NCBI GenBank assembly: GCA_021799535.1
Contig: JAJZAH010000006.1
Coordinates: 1-42,381 of the forward strand
Source of the DNA: Nanobdellota archaeon
Lineage (GTDB): Archaea; Nanobdellota; Nanobdellia; Pacearchaeales; GW2011-AR1
Reading direction: 5' to 3'
Length of the DNA: 42,381 nt
Position numbers and translations under genes: made by a program. Shown one piece after another: positions 16,919 to 24,523 of the stretch (position 1 is its first letter; every line of letters starts with the position of its first letter). A model generated the notes under the pieces. The model did not search any database. It was not told where the DNA came from and worked only from the letters and a program-made list of their open reading frames with translations.

Positions 16919-17280
16919 ATCCGAACAGTACAAGAGCTATCCCTGAATGGGTTGAAATCAGGGCAAAAATTCCTGAGATATGGATGAGCACATGCAAAGG
17001 GACAGAAATTGATTATTTAAACAAATCTCATATGCGGTTATTTAAGGAGAATTTGCGTGAGGAATATTCAGATCTGCTTTTTGACCAATACAATTCTTAT
17101 ATTGATTTTTATAAGACAGAAAAGCCTTCAGAATCCGGAGAAATACTTGAAAGAATGGCAAAATCAAGAGCTATGTGGGATGTCCAAAAAAAGATGTACT
17201 GGGATTATAATGAAAAAGCACAACTGGACGCCGAGCTCTCAAGAGTCTATAATATAAACAGTGAAGAAAATGAGCCTTGA
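16915..17280 (+). CDS. Tandem-array helical protein B (121 aa)
   Basis: One array unit: IPEIWMS..., DYLNKSHMRLFKENLREEYS, LLFDQYNSYIDFYK, then DVQKKMYWDYNEKA. Compared with unit C it shares DQYNSYxxFYKT nearly exactly, so B and C are recent relatives. Its ATG overlaps the stop of gene A (ATGA). Acidic, helical, no export signal. Function unknown. Confidence 0.78.
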   Translation: MNPNSTRAIPEWVEIRAKIPEIWMSTCKGTEIDYLNKSHMRLFKENLREEYSDLLFDQYNSYIDFYKTEKPSESGEILERMAKSRAMWDVQKKMYWDYNEKAQLDAELSRVYNINSEENEP

Positions 17281-17605
17281 AAAAACCGTCCCGGGAATAA
17301 TGAAAGAAGACGAAGAACTCCTTAGCGGAGTTCCTGAAATCTGGGAAATAATAAAATATCACGACGAAACCAGCTCGCTTGAAAAGACCCATTTTGAACT
17401 TTTCTCCAAGCCACTTGATGAAGAACATTTGGATTATTTTCTTGATCAGTACAATTCCTACAGAAGGTTCTATAAAACGCTATATGAATCAGAAGATAAG
17501 ATTGAGAAACTCTCAAAATGCAGAGCAATAATAAACACCCAAGGGCTTATGTACCGAGAATTAATCGAAAAATCTGAGATTGCAGCGGGATTGGAAGAGC
17601 ATTAG
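17270..17605 (+). CDS. Tandem-array helical protein C (111 aa)
   Basis: One array unit: VPEIWEIIKYHDETSSLEKTH, FELFSKPLDEEHLDYFLDQY, NSYRRFYKT, then INTQGLMYRELIEKS. ATG 17270 is preferred: GTGA at 17261-17264 is a suitable ribosome site and the start overlaps gene B by 11 nt; GTG 17261 would add three residues. Closest to gene B by the DQYNSY segment. No known domain. Confidence 0.75.
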   Translation: MSLEKTVPGIMKEDEELLSGVPEIWEIIKYHDETSSLEKTHFELFSKPLDEEHLDYFLDQYNSYRRFYKTLYESEDKIEKLSKCRAIINTQGLMYRELIEKSEIAAGLEEH

Positions 17606-17622
17606 CAACTGGCAAGATAAAA

Positions 17623-17967
17623 ATGGGATTAGAAGAAAAATCGAAAAAAGAAGTTGTCCTCGCAAGGGATTATGAGGAAGAGATTTATGGAAACGTGGCC
17701 CCTAAAGAATGGGCTGCGATAAAAAACCATTCAGAGATCAATTTCCTTGATTATGTGCATATGGACTCGTTAGGAAAACCCCTAAGCCAGAATTACATTG
17801 ATTACATGCTCGATAAGTATAATCTCTACAGATCATCCGGGGAAAGCGTGAACTTCTCAAAATGCATGGCTCTTCTTAATACAGAGACAAAGATTTATGA
17901 TGACGCTTCTTTAATGCTATCAGAAAACTTGGAAAAATTAAAAAGAGATTTGAACGATGGGTCTTGA
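17623..17967 (+). CDS. Tandem-array helical protein D (114 aa)
   Basis: One array unit: APKEWAAIKNHSEINFLDYV, HMDSLGKPLSQNYIDYMLDK, YNLYR, then LLNTETKIYDDASLM. It begins MGLEEKS, almost the same as gene E (MGLEEST), which suggests that D and E arose by a local duplication. It starts 17 nt after gene C and overlaps gene E by 11 nt. No known domain. Confidence 0.75.
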   Translation: MGLEEKSKKEVVLARDYEEEIYGNVAPKEWAAIKNHSEINFLDYVHMDSLGKPLSQNYIDYMLDKYNLYRSSGESVNFSKCMALLNTETKIYDDASLMLSENLEKLKRDLNDGS

Positions 17968-18307
17968 GGAAAGCACATCAGAAGAGGACGCTGAATGGGG
18001 AATCCTCCTGAGCGATGCCTGGAAAAGCGTTGAACTCGATGACGAAGCCAATTTCCTCGACCATGTGCATGAGATATGGTTCGGGAGTCCGCTAAGAGAT
18101 AAATATATGAAATATTTCAAAAACCGCTCTTATTATTATATGAGAAAAAAGCCAAAGAAGATAATAAAATTAATCCCGGAGAAGGATAAAAATAAAATAG
18201 CGCGGCTCAACTCCCTTGTTGATACATTAAAAAAGATGGATGAAGATTTCGGGAAGGCAAGCGAATATTACAACACGCTTTATGAAGCTAAAAAAATCAA
18301 ATCATGA
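17957..18307 (+). CDS. Tandem-array helical protein E (116 aa)
   Basis: One array unit: LSDAWKSVELDDEANFLDHV, HEIWFGSPLRDKYMKYFKNR, then LVDTLKKMDEDFGKASEYYN. Longer, Lys-rich connector (KKPKKIIKLIPEKDKNK) between the two conserved parts. Starts with MGLEE like gene D and overlaps it by 11 nt. The TxKMDED part keeps the acidic pair best seen in genes A and F. No known domain. Confidence 0.75.
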   Translation: MGLEESTSEEDAEWGILLSDAWKSVELDDEANFLDHVHEIWFGSPLRDKYMKYFKNRSYYYMRKKPKKIIKLIPEKDKNKIARLNSLVDTLKKMDEDFGKASEYYNTLYEAKKIKS

Positions 18308-18352
18308 CTTCTGCACCGAAACAAATAAAAACCCGAAAACCGGGGAAGGCTT

Positions 18353-18667
18353 ATGGACACAGAAAATGCCGGAGATTTTTTTAAGAAAAACACAAAAAGA
18401 CTCGAAGATTTAAGGGAGACCTCCCTAAAGATGGTTTTAGACGGAAAAGAAGCCGATTTCATGGAAAAATATTCTCAGACACTTTTCCCGGGACCACTTA
18501 GCGACTCTTACAAATCCCATTTTCAGAGGAATCTTGAGAAATATATTTCAGAGGGAAACAGCAACAGACTGTCAAGATGGTATGCTGTATTAGTCACATT
18601 GGCTAAAATGAACGAAGATGCGACAATCTCATATTTAATCAGATCGGATGTAAAAGCACGCAGGTAA
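18353..18667 (+). CDS. Tandem-array helical protein F (104 aa)
   Basis: Last and most divergent unit: DFMEKYSQTLFPGPLSDSYK, SHFQRNLEKY, then LVTLAKMNEDATISYLI. The otherwise common His of the FLDxxH segment is replaced (KYSQT), while the GPLSDSY and KMNED parts are kept. It ends 4 nt before the stop of the convergent barrel-like gene. No export signal and no known domain. Confidence 0.72.
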   Translation: MDTENAGDFFKKNTKRLEDLRETSLKMVLDGKEADFMEKYSQTLFPGPLSDSYKSHFQRNLEKYISEGNSNRLSRWYAVLVTLAKMNEDATISYLIRSDVKARR

Positions 18668-18671
18668 AGAA

Positions 18672-19742
18672 CTATTCAAAAAACACACCGATTCTTGCTT
18701 CTTTTGTCTGGAAGTCATAAGTCACTATCCCAAATTTGTACTTAAAACCAATTTTCTCGCTGCCTTTCGAATAATGGAAAAGAATATTGTTAAAGTTTAT
18801 ATTGAAATCCACATTGTCCTGACTCAATGAAAAGTTATAGTCTTTTGTGAAGAACATGTCTTTTATGTAACTTCTCGACGTCTCAAGGTTCGAGTCATAT
18901 ATCCTTGGAACAGCCCGGAGCTTGTTCTCAAGGTTCATTTCAAAATCTTCCCTGTTCAGCTTGGAGTAATCTGAAGTTGCGAACGCGACCCTCAATTCCC
19001 TGTCATAACTGACGTCGACATCGACCTTATCAAATAGGTTGAAGCTCAAAAAGCCCGAAAAATTTTTCCCATAATAAATATTAAAACCATCATAATCTGC
19101 TTTTACAAGACAGTTATTGGATTTGTTCCCGTTCTGCTCGTTTTGTATGAATTTTACATATCCGTATTTGAACCCTGCGCCGTAAATGGTCGTCCTATTT
19201 TCAAGGTTGAGGGTAAATGAACTTAGGCTCTCGTTTCCCCCGACGTCGACTAAAGTTGTCCCGTCGATCTTGTCATTCTCATACGCTTTTTCAGCACTAA
19301 CGAAAAAATCCCCGTATTTTAGCTTAACACCAGACTCATTCGACCTGCCCTCGTTCAATATGTCCGTATGCGTGACAATCGTTCCCAACGGAGACTCCTG
19401 ACTGCTTTCGGTTTGGGTTTTCACGTTTTGCCTTGATTCGTTGTGGTATCCACTGACAAATTTAAGGTCTAAATCTCCGCCGTAATAGTAGTTAAGAAGG
19501 CCATTCCTTATGAAATAGACTGAGCTGTTATCATATTTCAGCTTTGCCATCCCGCGTATGTTGGTGAGCTCTTTCAGACCAAAAGTATCACTTACAGCAA
19601 GATCGAAATATTTGCTCTTAAGGTCAAGATCGTTTAAGTTTGACTCCAGCTTGAACTGAGCTTTTGCGCTCGCAGGATTCAGAAAAAAGAAAAATGGCAA
19701 AGCATAAACCAAATCCCTTAACTTCGAATTTTTCAGTTTCAT
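18672..19742 (-). CDS. Exported beta-strand-rich protein, beta-barrel-like
   Basis: 356-aa protein with a signal peptide ending SAKAQ (about 1-29). The mature part is made of repeated alternating polar/hydrophobic stretches rich in Tyr, Phe and Asn with tight turns (KLKYGDFFVSAEKAYE, GAGFKYGYVKFIQ, IGFKYKFGIVTYDF) and ends RIGVFFE, much like a bacterial outer-membrane barrel with its terminal aromatic strand. That is unexpected in an archaeon; a soluble beta-sandwich or beta-helix is an alternative. It is the last gene of a minus-strand operon after the protein with a T9SS-type tail, 29 nt away, and shares the KAQ-type signal peptide with it. Function unknown. Confidence 0.7.
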   Translation of the reverse strand: MKLKNSKLRDLVYALPFFFFLNPASAKAQFKLESNLNDLDLKSKYFDLAVSDTFGLKELTNIRGMAKLKYDNSSVYFIRNGLLNYYYGGDLDLKFVSGYHNESRQNVKTQTESSQESPLGTIVTHTDILNEGRSNESGVKLKYGDFFVSAEKAYENDKIDGTTLVDVGGNESLSSFTLNLENRTTIYGAGFKYGYVKFIQNEQNGNKSNNCLVKADYDGFNIYYGKNFSGFLSFNLFDKVDVDVSYDRELRVAFATSDYSKLNREDFEMNLENKLRAVPRIYDSNLETSRSYIKDMFFTKDYNFSLSQDNVDFNINFNNILFHYSKGSEKIGFKYKFGIVTYDFQTKEARIGVFFE

Positions 19743-19771
19743 TATCTTTTCTCCTTCAAAAAATGGGAATT

Positions 19772-20470
19772 TTACTTGAGAATCATGAACTTTTTTACGT
19801 CCTCTAATTTTCCGCCATCCGAGGACATCCTAAGAAAATAAATGCCGCTTGAAAGGTCCTCCAAATTGATATTTTCAGTTTTTTCACCCGGACTGCCCTC
19901 AAAAGAATAAACTTCTCTGCCCAGCACGTCGTAAATCTTGAAATTCGGATGGCTCGGCCCCCCTGAATTGTATTTGATATTTATCGCCCCGTTTGTTGGA
20001 TTTGGATATATTCCTTCAAGCTTTGACTCAAGGCTCGCCCGTAGCTTCTCGACAACTCCGTCAGGAGTCCCCTTAAGTATCTTTTTTATGGAATCTGCAT
20101 AGACTGACGGCAGAATATTATTGTCATCCATTATGAATCCAACACCCCCGAAGCCGTTCACATAATTAACCTCTGAAGTTGTCTCGGAATCCCTCTTGTT
20201 GAATATAACTGAGACAGGGTATCCCATAAGGCTGTCATTATATTGCTTTTGAGCGACAAGGGGGCAGTTTATAAGCTCAGAATTCCCATTATAGTCTATC
20301 TGAAGCTCTAAAGAATCGCCAATCATATAACCCTTTAGGTTAAATCCCATGTTTTCAAGATCCTTTGCCACTTCAACTGTCTTCAAAGAATCATAAACCT
20401 GAGCTTTTGCAGGACTGGATAAAAGAGTAAGTCCAAAAGCCGCCGCCAGTAAAGTCTTTGCGAGTTTCAT
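19772..20470 (-). CDS. Secreted protein with type IX secretion (Por) C-terminal domain
   Basis: 232 aa: signal peptide (about 1-23, cleavage after AKA), an unrecognised region (24-150), then a canonical T9SS type A sorting domain: IYPNPTNGAINIKYN, FKIYDVLGREVYSF, INLEDLSSGIYFLRM and final KFMILK. In Bacteroidota this tail directs export across the outer membrane and attachment to the surface. No T9SS component is visible in the window and archaea are not known to have one, so either the gene came by transfer or the domain acts as a plain beta-sandwich. One nt separates its ATG from the stop of the preceding surface-protein gene, so it is truly embedded in the archaeal operon. Confidence 0.85.
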   Translation of the reverse strand: MKLAKTLLAAAFGLTLLSSPAKAQVYDSLKTVEVAKDLENMGFNLKGYMIGDSLELQIDYNGNSELINCPLVAQKQYNDSLMGYPVSVIFNKRDSETTSEVNYVNGFGGVGFIMDDNNILPSVYADSIKKILKGTPDGVVEKLRASLESKLEGIYPNPTNGAINIKYNSGGPSHPNFKIYDVLGREVYSFEGSPGEKTENINLEDLSSGIYFLRMSSDGGKLEDVKKFMILK

Positions 20471-20471
20471 T

Positions 20472-21977
20472 TTAATTTATACTTATATCCCCAAAATATT
20501 TTATATTATCATTTTTGTTATCTTCATATATTTTCCCTTCCGGGTCGATTATAAGCTCAGGATCGTAAGTCCCGGGATTTGCGTATTTATGGGAAGTCAT
20601 GACGTTCCTTGAGCCTCCCGCCGAAACATTATTCAGGGGGTATTCAGACGAACTCCCATCACCCCAGTTTATTTTGTAATTGAAGGAGTTCGCTTTATCG
20701 TCATCATTATGCACTGTAAAGCTTGGATATATCGTTTTCCCGACGTTGTAATCATAGAGATTATCCGCATAAAGGTTGGCGTTTGGATTTATTACATCAA
20801 GAGTGAAGTTCTGATAAGAAAAAGCCATCCTTGAGTCACCGACGAAATAAAGATGGTAAGCCATAAGAGATATATTGTACATCCCCGAAGTTGAAGGCGT
20901 CCAGCTTACAAGACCAGTCTTTGGATCTATAATCATCCCTTCAGGAGCTTTTGAAAGCCCATACATGATAAACCCAGTGTTATAATTGGTTATTGATTTT
21001 GTGTCTACTGCCATCTGGTAAGTCCAAGCATTATTGACATCAAATTGCGTTGAAGGAGTCGAAGTTATAATAGGATGCCACGGACCGTTTATTACATTGA
21101 ACCCCTGAGTCATGAAACCGAAGCTTTTTTCATCGTTGTTTACCGTGTAAGACAAGTTGATTTTAAGCCTATATGCCCCGTTAAGTATCCAGTTAGGGAC
21201 CGGAACAGGCGCAGTTGAATTGCCGCCACTCTGGCATACGAATTCACTACCAGAGACATCGAACTTCTGACCCGCATATTCTCCAATAGCATTCCCAACG
21301 CATATTTCAGAACTTTCATTTGTGGATGTGACCTTCACCCAGCCGTTGGGCTTCAACGTCAGGTTGACAGAGACTCCATACATAGGATTTCCCCACCATC
21401 CGAGCTGGTGAAGAGTTGAATTATCAACAATTATAAACGCATCGTTGCTGCTGTGCCAAACGACATTGCTTGCCCCAACATTTGTCACCTGAACGACTTG
21501 GCTCATATATTCTCCCGGAACATAATTGATGCTTTTATCCAGGCTGTTCATCCTGATTGAAACGTCCCCGTTGGTCTCATAATAAAGGTACCATTGGTCA
21601 GAAGGGATCTTATCAAGAGTAACTTGAATGGACTTTCCGGAATTGGTGAAGAAGTTGCCAGTTGAAGGGCTATACGAAGTTTTATAGACAGAGTAAACGA
21701 AGATTTCATTTGTGTTAAGGGATATCGAAGCCTGACCGTTCGCATCTGTAAGCAGGTTCTTACTGAAAGTCTGATCAGAAATGCCCTGTACAACTATAAG
21801 CGCATTCCCGATGGGATTTCCGCTTGAGTCATTGACCTGAAAATTCACGTTGGCCGTTCCTTCAACAGATAAGGGATTTACAGCCCTTTTATATGGCAAA
21901 GTCACATAGTGGACATTAGCACTCACGAGAGGAAACGCAACTAAAAGGAATAGAAAAGAGGCTAGTAAAAGCTTCAT
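20472..21977 (-). CDS. Secreted multi-domain surface protein with Ig-like and PKD/CARDB-like domains
   Basis: 501 aa with a signal peptide (1-20, LVSA). Domains in order: a carboxypeptidase-regulatory/Ig-like repeat (about 45-125, VNFQVNDSSGNPIGNALIVV, TDANGQASISL), a central region with many N-glycosylation-like NxS/T sites, a putative Ig domain with GMIIDPKTGLVSWTPSTSG (about 350-385), and a C-terminal CARDB/PKD-like domain (about 405-495, INWGDGSSSEY...HKYANPGTYD). No C-terminal anchor is seen. Likely an extracellular adhesion or envelope component that works with the anchored protein encoded upstream, whose stop overlaps its ATG by 4 nt. Confidence 0.8.
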   Translation of the reverse strand: MKLLLASFLFLLVAFPLVSANVHYVTLPYKRAVNPLSVEGTANVNFQVNDSSGNPIGNALIVVQGISDQTFSKNLLTDANGQASISLNTNEIFVYSVYKTSYSPSTGNFFTNSGKSIQVTLDKIPSDQWYLYYETNGDVSIRMNSLDKSINYVPGEYMSQVVQVTNVGASNVVWHSSNDAFIIVDNSTLHQLGWWGNPMYGVSVNLTLKPNGWVKVTSTNESSEICVGNAIGEYAGQKFDVSGSEFVCQSGGNSTAPVPVPNWILNGAYRLKINLSYTVNNDEKSFGFMTQGFNVINGPWHPIITSTPSTQFDVNNAWTYQMAVDTKSITNYNTGFIMYGLSKAPEGMIIDPKTGLVSWTPSTSGMYNISLMAYHLYFVGDSRMAFSYQNFTLDVINPNANLYADNLYDYNVGKTIYPSFTVHNDDDKANSFNYKINWGDGSSSEYPLNNVSAGGSRNVMTSHKYANPGTYDPELIIDPEGKIYEDNKNDNIKYFGDISIN

Positions 21978-23812
21978 GCTTCGCCAAGCCTATCACCTGA
22001 GTTTAGTTCTTTTACAACAACTCTTCTCCCAGTTCCTCTCTTCCTGATAACAATGATTATTCCAAGAGTGATTATCCCTATGGCAAGCACAAGAGTCACG
22101 GCTATCCCTCCAGGAGATGAAAGCGCACCTATGACAGCACCAGTTATTCCGGAGTTGCCGGATGGCTGTGAAGGATTATTGTTGCCTCCGAGATTTATAG
22201 GCTCACCTGTCTGATTCGTATAGTTTATGGGATTCGTGAATATAGGAGGTATTACTGTGTTGTTGTATAGCTGTGATTCCTGAATTCCTCCGCCTCCTCC
22301 GCCACCGCCGTTATTGTTCGAAGGAGCAGCTTCTTCCGCTATCATGAAAAGTGAAAAATGAGGGGTGTTTGCGGAATAATTGTTTCCTCCCAACCAAGTG
22401 GTATTTAGTTCGTCCCATTTGGCAGTTGATTCATTATAGACATACATATGAACATAACCCGGATTCGTGGCATTTACAGTGAAGAAAAATGTTCCGTTAG
22501 ATTCTGTCCCATTAAGGATAGATATGTTCAGGAATTTGTAAACTTTTTGTAATCCGGAGGGCGTTGGAATATTTATCGTGTCAAACGCAACTATCTTCAT
22601 TTGCTTTATGCTTCCATTCATCCCTTTTATCCCTTTGAGGATGTAGCTTATCTCCGGGAGCGTTGGAATATATTCTGTCCCATTATTAATGGTACTACCG
22701 GATTCGACATTCGTCAATCCTTCAAGGCGAAGATTTATCGTCTTTGTCAGGTTATTACCTTGGGGGTCTCTTATGAAGACCGCAACAGTGTAATTTCCAT
22801 CCCTCAAACTGACATTGTTAAGATCAATGGCGCCAATAGTATAATTAAGATTAATATTATCAAGGAAACTTAAATTCGCACCAATACTTGGGATGATTTT
22901 ATCAGCAACATCTTTTATATTTACAGAAACCAAACTTTGGTTTATTAGATTTCTTATTTGATTTAAATAACTATTTGAAACGTTTCCGTATCCATTATCA
23001 TCCCACAAAGTGTAATCATTCCCTGACTTGGTGAAGATTATGTGACTTGGCGAATTAATCTCGGATGAATGAGATTTTATGTAATTATTCAAAACAGAGG
23101 GATTATTATTTACTTCATCTGCAGTAAAAGGGATATAATTGCCCGCTGAAGCGGCATTAATCAAAAAGTACATGGAAGTCACATCAATGCTCTTAGTCAT
23201 ATTAAAAGAATTAAACAAAGGATACCCCCATCCTTTTTTCATCTCTACCTGACCGTCAAAACTACTGAGAAAATTCGCTATAGATCCCTGAATTTTTACA
23301 GGCTGAGTTATATTAAGAGTGTCTAATGATGTCCCGTTGAGATTCATGTAAAAATCCACTTGCGAGGAGTTCTCAGTTACAGTAAGATTTAACCTAGTAA
23401 CATTATCATCAAAAAATTCTCCAATCTTGCTCCATACAGGGATTCGGTAGATTCCAAAAGGTTCAACTAAATGAGACACATTAATACTTTCGGGAGCAGT
23501 AAAGCGATAATGAGCAGTGCTTCTATCATTGCTTAAGCTTATCAAAGTGAACCCTTTAGAAGAAAAGTTCAGACTAGGGAGATCAGTCCCAAAAATCCAG
23601 ATATCATAAGTCCCACCAACAATAGTGTAATTATTAAGCAAAGGGCAAAGAGAAGTTCCAACCTGAGTATAATCAGGACAATTAGGGCTAATTATCAAAC
23701 CATAACTTACATTTGTGCTCGCGCTCACAACTCCTGAATTAAGAACAAAAAATAATCCAATGGCAACTAAAAGAATCACCCCGTAACGCAGGTTATGCTG
23801 TCTGGTACCCAT
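21974..23812 (-). CDS. Membrane-anchored surface glycoprotein with PGF-pre-PGF-like domain
   Basis: 612 aa: signal peptide (about 1-32), a long region with dozens of NxS/T sequons, a PGF-pre-PGF-like domain (about 365-495) ending VHMYVYNESTAKWDELNTTW and TPHFSLFMIAEE, a polyglycine hinge, a Thr/Asn/Pro spacer, then GITGAVIG, one membrane helix (about 565-590) and a basic cytoplasmic tail RKRGTGRR. The TGAVIG segment before the anchor is a feature I associate with DPANN cell-surface proteins. First gene of the four-gene minus-strand operon. Its upstream region faces the metal-regulator promoter, with about 110 nt between the ATG and the operator. Confidence 0.82.
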   Translation of the reverse strand: MGTRQHNLRYGVILLVAIGLFFVLNSGVVSASTNVSYGLIISPNCPDYTQVGTSLCPLLNNYTIVGGTYDIWIFGTDLPSLNFSSKGFTLISLSNDRSTAHYRFTAPESINVSHLVEPFGIYRIPVWSKIGEFFDDNVTRLNLTVTENSSQVDFYMNLNGTSLDTLNITQPVKIQGSIANFLSSFDGQVEMKKGWGYPLFNSFNMTKSIDVTSMYFLINAASAGNYIPFTADEVNNNPSVLNNYIKSHSSEINSPSHIIFTKSGNDYTLWDDNGYGNVSNSYLNQIRNLINQSLVSVNIKDVADKIIPSIGANLSFLDNINLNYTIGAIDLNNVSLRDGNYTVAVFIRDPQGNNLTKTINLRLEGLTNVESGSTINNGTEYIPTLPEISYILKGIKGMNGSIKQMKIVAFDTINIPTPSGLQKVYKFLNISILNGTESNGTFFFTVNATNPGYVHMYVYNESTAKWDELNTTWLGGNNYSANTPHFSLFMIAEEAAPSNNNGGGGGGGGIQESQLYNNTVIPPIFTNPINYTNQTGEPINLGGNNNPSQPSGNSGITGAVIGALSSPGGIAVTLVLAIGIITLGIIIVIRKRGTGRRVVVKELNSGDRLGEA

Positions 23813-23917
23813 TTTCTATGGAGGACAATTGCCTAGCATTCTTTAAAAATGTTTCGACTGCAGAGGGATGAATAGGTCTGAAATTTTCAGAACAAACAGG
23901 ATTGCAGGCTCAAAAGA

Positions 23918-23944
23918 TTTATAAACTGTTAGGTTCACCTAACA
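23918..23944 (+). promoter_or_regulatory. TATA box and DtxR/MntR-type operator of the metal-regulator gene
   Basis: A TATA-like TTTATAAA (23918-23925) is followed at once by TGTTAGGTTCACCTAACA (23927-23944), a perfect inverted repeat with 8-nt arms and a 2-nt centre. It keeps the TTAGG...CCTAA core known for DtxR/IdeR/SirR-type regulators. Bound repressor would block polymerase at the start site, so the regulator gene 30 nt downstream is probably autorepressed, together with the transporter gene if cotranscribed. Confidence 0.8.
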
Positions 23945-23974
23945 ATATTAAATTCTTAATTTGGCAAAATAAAA

Positions 23975-24379
23975 ATGGTGAGCATACACAAAGAGGACTA
24001 CCTACGCGAACTTTACATCATAGAAGAAAAAGGAGAGATGCCAAGCGTCACTGCAGTCGCATGGAGGCTCGGAGTATCAAAGCCCAGCGTCTCCCAGATG
24101 ATGAGAGCATTATCAAAAGAGGGGCTGGTCAGGTTCGACAAATATGGCGATATAAAACTCAAATCAAAAGGCAAAAAAATAGGGCGTGAACTCACAACAA
24201 AACATAGGATTCTTGAGACGTTCTTAAAAGAATTCCTTAAGCTTGACCTAAAAGAGATACATGAAGAGGCCCACAAGCTTGAGCATGCAATAGGGGATAA
24301 GACTTTGGCAAAGCTAAGAGAGCTATTAGGAAACCCAAAACTTGACCCTCATGGAAAGGAGATTCCTCAAAATAAATGA
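23975..24379 (+). CDS. DtxR/MntR family metal-dependent transcriptional repressor
   Basis: 134 aa. N-terminal winged helix (about 8-65) with helix-turn-helix PSVTAVAWRLGVSKPSVSQM and wing KYGDIKLKSKGKKIG; C-terminal metal-binding dimerisation helices (about 70-125) with KHRILETFL and HEEAHKLEHAIGD. The ligands correspond to Asp8, a His near 75, and the Glu/Glu/His group near 98-103 of MntR-type proteins; position 11, Glu in Bacillus MntR, is Arg here, with Glu12 next to it, so metal choice (Mn or Fe) is open. No C-terminal SH3/FeoA domain. The palindromic operator at its own promoter and the NRAMP transporter downstream support Mn/Fe-responsive repression. Confidence 0.9.
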   Translation: MVSIHKEDYLRELYIIEEKGEMPSVTAVAWRLGVSKPSVSQMMRALSKEGLVRFDKYGDIKLKSKGKKIGRELTTKHRILETFLKEFLKLDLKEIHEEAHKLEHAIGDKTLAKLRELLGNPKLDPHGKEIPQNK

Positions 24380-24394
24380 AAAAGGAAAAAAGAA

Positions 24395-24523
24395 ATGATG
24401 AAGAAAATTGCGCCCATAAGACTAGCAAATCAATCCCTCAGGAAAATAAAAGAACTGGAAATATACAATACAGTTGAAGGCCAAAATTCTGAAAATATTA
24501 TTATGGAGGAGGATTCAAGTTAA
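24395..24523 (+). CDS. Possible small protein between regulator and transporter (42 aa)
   Basis: Frame starting ATGATG and reading MMKKIAPIRLANQSLRKIKE then an acidic end MEEDSS, stopping at TAA 24521-24523, directly before the transporter ATG. A purine-rich AAAGGAAAAAAG lies upstream, and the GGAGGAGG inside its end serves as the transporter ribosome site. The exact TAAATG junction suggests coupled translation. It could be a real mini-protein or just a leader frame; no family known. Confidence 0.4.
   Translation: MMKKIAPIRLANQSLRKIKELEIYNTVEGQNSENIIMEEDSS

Noticed and set aside
16629-16997. Minus-strand 122-codon frame inside the tandem array
   Set aside because: It lies opposite clearly conserved array units and has the poor composition of a shadow frame.
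16304-18667. CRISPR array or DNA-level tandem repeat
   Set aside because: The repetition is at protein level between diverged genes; nucleotide repeats with spacers are not present anywhere in the window.
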